Position numbers and translations under genes: made by a program. DNA of 44,458 nt, taken from NCBI GenBank assembly GCA_003427395.1, contig BFEA01000007.1, positions 3,448,560-3,493,017 on the forward strand, in the 5' to 3' direction. The notes beneath the pieces are model-generated. The model was not told where the DNA came from. It did no database searches and saw nothing but the letters and a program-made list of their open reading frames with translations. Shown here piece after piece: positions 41,701-44,458 of this stretch (the stretch's first letter is position 1; every line of letters starts with the position of its first letter). Origin of the DNA: Chara braunii. Lineage: Eukaryota; Streptophyta; Charophyceae; Charales; Characeae.

Positions 41701-43584
41701 GGTTATTTAGTTTTTTTAGCGAGTTATATTCGCCTATGGGTTCGGTGTTTCATTACCGAAACACACTTCACGGTTTTTGGGTTTTACTTAGTCTTTTTGG
41801 AGGTTATATTTGTTTGTGTTCACCTATGGGTTCGGTGTGTCATTACCGAAACACACTTCAGGGTCTTCGGGTTCTATTTAATTTTTTTAGTGGGTTATAT
41901 CCGACTATGGGTTTGGTATTTTTTTACGAAAACACACTTCAGGGTCTTCGGGTTTTATTCAGTTTTTTTAGCGTGTTATATCCGCCTATGGGTTCGGTGT
42001 TTTGTTACCGAAACACACTTCGGGATTTTCGGGTTTTCCTTTGTCTTTTTCGAGGTTTGTGTCTACCTATGGGTTTGGTGTTTCGTTACCAAAATACATT
42101 TCGAGGTCTTCCGATTTTATTTAGTATTTTTACAGGTTATATTCACTTATGGGTTCGGTGTTTCGTTCCTGAAGCATACTTCGGGATTTTCGGGTTTTAC
42201 TTAGTTTTTTTTTAGGTTATATTTATTTGTGTCTGCCTCTGGGTTTGGTGTTTCCTTAACGAAACAAACTTCGGGATTTTCGAGTTTTACTTTTTTTTTT
42301 TTTTTTTTTTGTCCGCCTACAGATTCGGTGTTTCTTTACAGAAACAAACTTCGGGTTTTAGTTTTTTTTTTTTGAGCTTATGTTTGCTTGTGTCCGCCTA
42401 TGGGTTCGGTGTGTCATTACCAAAACACACTTCAGGGTTTTCAGGTTTTATGTAGTCCTCTTGGCGAGTTATATCTGCCTATGGGTTCGGTGTTTCGTTA
42501 CCGAAACACGCTTCGGGATTTTCGGGTTTTACTTGTTTTTTTTTAAGGTTACATTTGCTTGTGTCCACTTATGGGTTCGGTGTTTCGTTATTGAAACATA
42601 CTTCGGGGTTTTCGGGGTTTTATTTAGTCTTTTTAGCGGGTTATATTCACGTATGGATTCGGTGTTTCACTACCAAAACACACTTCGACATTTTTGGGTT
42701 TTACTGAGTTTTTTTTTTAGGTTATATTTGTTTGTGTCCGCCTATGGGTTCGGTGTTTCGTTACTGAAACACACTTCGGGATTTTCGAGTTTTACTTAGT
42801 CTTTTTGAAGGTTATATTTGTTTGTGTTCGTCTACATATTCCGTGTTTCGTTACAGAAACGGACCTAAGGGTTTTAGGGTTTTACTATAGCCACCTATAG
42901 GTTCGGTGTTTTGTTCCCGAAACACAATTCGGGATTTTTGGGTTTCACTAGTCTTTTTTGGTGGTTATATTCCCTTGTCTCCTCCTATGGGTTCGGTGTT
43001 TCGTTACCGAAACACATTTTGGGGTCTTAAGGTTGTATTTAGTCTTTTTAGCAGGTTATATCCGCCTATGGGTTTGGTATTTCGTTAGCGAAACACACTT
43101 CGCGGTGTTCGGGTTTTATATAGTTTTTTTAGCGATTTACATTTGCGCATGGGTTAGGTATATCGTTACCGAAACACACTTCGGGATTTTCGGGTTTTAC
43201 TTGGTCTTTATGGAGGTTATACTTGCTTGTGTCCGCCTATGGGTTCAATGTTTCGTTACCAAAATACACTTCGGGATCTGCATGTTTTATTTAGTATTTT
43301 TAACGGGTTATATCCGCCTATAGGTTCGGTTTTGTTCAGGTTTTACTTACTCGTACTTCAAAGTTATACCCACCTTCAGTTTGAGTTAACGAAAAACACT
43401 TCGTGATTTTTTGTTTTACTTTGTCTTATTGAGGTTTATAGTCGTGTCTAGATTCGTTGTTTCATTAGCGAAACAAACTTTGGGATTTTCGGGTTTTACT
43501 CTGTCATTTTTCAAAGTTATACGAACTTATATTCGATCTTAGATTCGGTGTTTCGTTAACGAAACACACTTCAAGATTTCGTTA
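35733..43584 (+). repeat. Palindromic satellite, right block
   Basis: About 7.4 kb of tandem monomers in plus sense, plus one insertion. Short monomers of about 81 bases carry TAGCGGGTTATATCCGCC; long ones of about 90 carry TGGAGGTTATATTTGCTTGT then GTCCGCC. Both contain TATGGGTTCGGTGTTTCG and TTACCGAAACACACTTCGGG, so every monomer can form an 8-bp hairpin with a TTAC loop. The types mostly alternate. Private variants recur at about 1.86-kb spacing. Copies diverge mainly at CG dinucleotides (TG or CA instead). Degenerate monomers fade out at 43340-43584. Confidence 0.96.
40970..41442. mobile_element. Foldback-like element, copy 2, in the satellite
   Basis: This is the opposite-orientation copy of 17402-17873, with the same length. 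It starts GAGTGAAGGTTAGC, passes CGTATTTTTCATCACC, repeated CACCCTTCACCACTTCAGGA and GTCTTCGGACCTTTCACCAC words in both orientations, and ends ATTTTCAGCTACC followed by GAGAACCGCTTCTGC. It interrupts a satellite monomer. ATATTTG occurs directly on both sides (40963-40969 and 41443-41449) and may be a 7-bp target duplication, although the satellite itself contains that word. Confidence 0.8.
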
Positions 43585-44458
43585 TTTCGGAATTAAAAAA
43601 AAAAAAAAGACATTAGCAAGTTGAAAAAAAAAAAATTGAAACAAAGGAAAAACAAAACTTCAAATCCTATTCAAACTTTGAGGGTAAAAACGAAGATAAA
43701 AGGATAAGAAGAAAAATGAGATGTTGAATAAGTAACTCTTCCTTAACTAATAGCGATGACAAACTCTTTTTAAGCTATGCATGTGGTACTCTGAAAATAA
43801 GCGTTCGAGCAGCCTTATTGGGTGGTCGATCTTCTATCGCTAACCGACCTTGCTTATACGGATTGAAGTCGGACCGAATCCTCAATAACCACTCTCTATC
43901 GGGTACGTACATTCAATGAATAACTTACACATTTACATAGCCTATAAATGCAACCCGTAAAAGGACTAGGTTAGACCAACCTCACAATTCTTGTGGTTTA
44001 CTTAGTTACTCAAACACACTTCGTTGTTTTCGTGGTTTACTTAGTTATGTGAATTTGTGTATTCAACTATGAATTTGGTGGGAGAAAGAAATATATAAAA
44101 TAACGAGGCTACCAGACCGGCCGCCTAAGTCACCTCGTTTGACCGGTTTGCCCGGTCATGCAAGGACCATGGTCCAGTAAAAAAAAAAAAAAAAATCTAA
44201 ACTACAGAAAAAAAACTCATGTTATGCAAAAAAATAAACTGAACAACTTTGGTCTTAGGGTGACATCAAAATTATTTACCAAGTGTAAAATAAAAACCAG
44301 AAAAAATAATATTAAAATTTTATTTTTATTTGTTAACATATTTTTTTCCCCTGCTGGGTAAGTGGTCTCGGGCACTCTGGTAAACTACGAAAATACTTAA
44401 AAGTTGTGAAAAGGGACCCCTTCGGGAGGCGTTCGGCTGTTCGAGCCGAACGCAGACC
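43585..44458. other. Low-complexity end region with satellite relics and hairpins
   Basis: A-rich runs lie at 43596-43635. Degenerate satellite words (CAAACACACTTCGTTGTTTT) recur at 44009-44028. AACGAGG (44102-44108) can pair with CCTCGTT (44133-44139), enclosing CCGG-rich sequence. GCGTTCGGCT (44429-44438) and AGCCGAACGC (44444-44453) form a perfect 10-bp hairpin with a 5-base loop just before the window ends. No coding region recognised. Confidence 0.6.

Noticed and set aside
35781-43323. Many open frames of 60-250 codons in the satellite, in several frames
   Set aside because: They repeat with the 81/90-bp monomers, exist in more than one frame of the same DNA and match no family; they follow from repeat length, not from selection seen here.
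28520-43584. Regular repeats with palindromes as a CRISPR array
   Set aside because: Monomers are contiguous and similar along their whole length, with no unique spacers, in a eukaryotic context.
44429-44453. Hairpin as a bacterial-type terminator
   Set aside because: There is no following T run, and the window is eukaryotic.

Overview
This window is eukaryotic and looks like gene-poor repeat heterochromatin of a green-lineage genome. The retrotransposons carry plant-type initiator-Met primer-binding sites, one ends its pol in a clear chromodomain (a chromovirus), and a plant-type AAACCCTAAA motif is present. From memory, the pol wording resembles charophyte elements (for example Chara), but that is an impression, not a search result. 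There is no operon, no rRNA gene, no CRISPR array and no intact protein-coding gene. Almost everything supportable is a transposable element, a relic of one, or satellite DNA.

Region 1 (1-3411): a (TG)27 tract, a divergent LTR relic (about 289-545), an unassigned stretch with a candidate minimal hammerhead ribozyme (1258-1312), a long CT tract, then the 5' LTR and leader of a plus-strand LTR element ('host element A', from about 2265).

Region 2 (3412-13677): element 1, a 10.3-kb minus-strand chromovirus of the same LTR family as A, inserted into A's leader. Its LTRs are 3412-3720 and 13371-13677, the target duplication is TCTCC on both sides (3407-3411 and 13678-13682), and the primer-binding site is 13355-13369. 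Gag, protease, reverse transcriptase, RNase H, integrase and chromodomain are all readable from right to left but broken by shifts and stops. Element A resumes at 13683.

Region 3 (14038-24957): element 2, a second minus-strand gypsy element of another family, with LTRs 14038-14273 and 24715-24957 and a primer-binding site at 24700-24714. It is dead: the RT box reads YLDY, the integrase glutamate is Lys, and protease and zinc knuckle are mutated. It was hit by three later insertions: an 865-bp hAT-like element in the integrase core (16243-17107), a roughly 470-bp foldback-like element (17402-17873), and a roughly 1.5-kb element with long degenerate inverted ends (about 19334-20867).

Region 4 (24958-28519): anonymous AT-rich DNA split by a very GC-rich hAT-like element (26173-27358) that contains a 577-base assembly gap.

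Region 5 (28520-43584): two blocks of one palindromic satellite in opposite orientation, 28520-30300 (minus sense) and 35733-43584 (plus sense), enclosing a decayed third gypsy pol (30540-32180), a tRNA-like segment and an unrecognised decayed coding region. The satellite alternates about 81- and 90-bp monomers, each built round the 8-bp inverted repeat GTGTTTCG/CGAAACAC, and the right block shows a higher-order period of about 1.86 kb. A second copy of the foldback-like element sits inside it (40970-41442). The window ends in low-complexity sequence and a perfect 10-bp hairpin.

The genes do not form a cooperating host pathway. What can be read is a history: A arrived first, element 1 landed in it, element 2 accumulated DNA-transposon insertions, and satellite expansion surrounds an older gypsy relic. 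The least explained signals are the satellite architecture, the ribozyme-like motif, the antisense tRNA-like promoter motif in the family-1 leader, and the unassigned decayed frame at 33540-34615.
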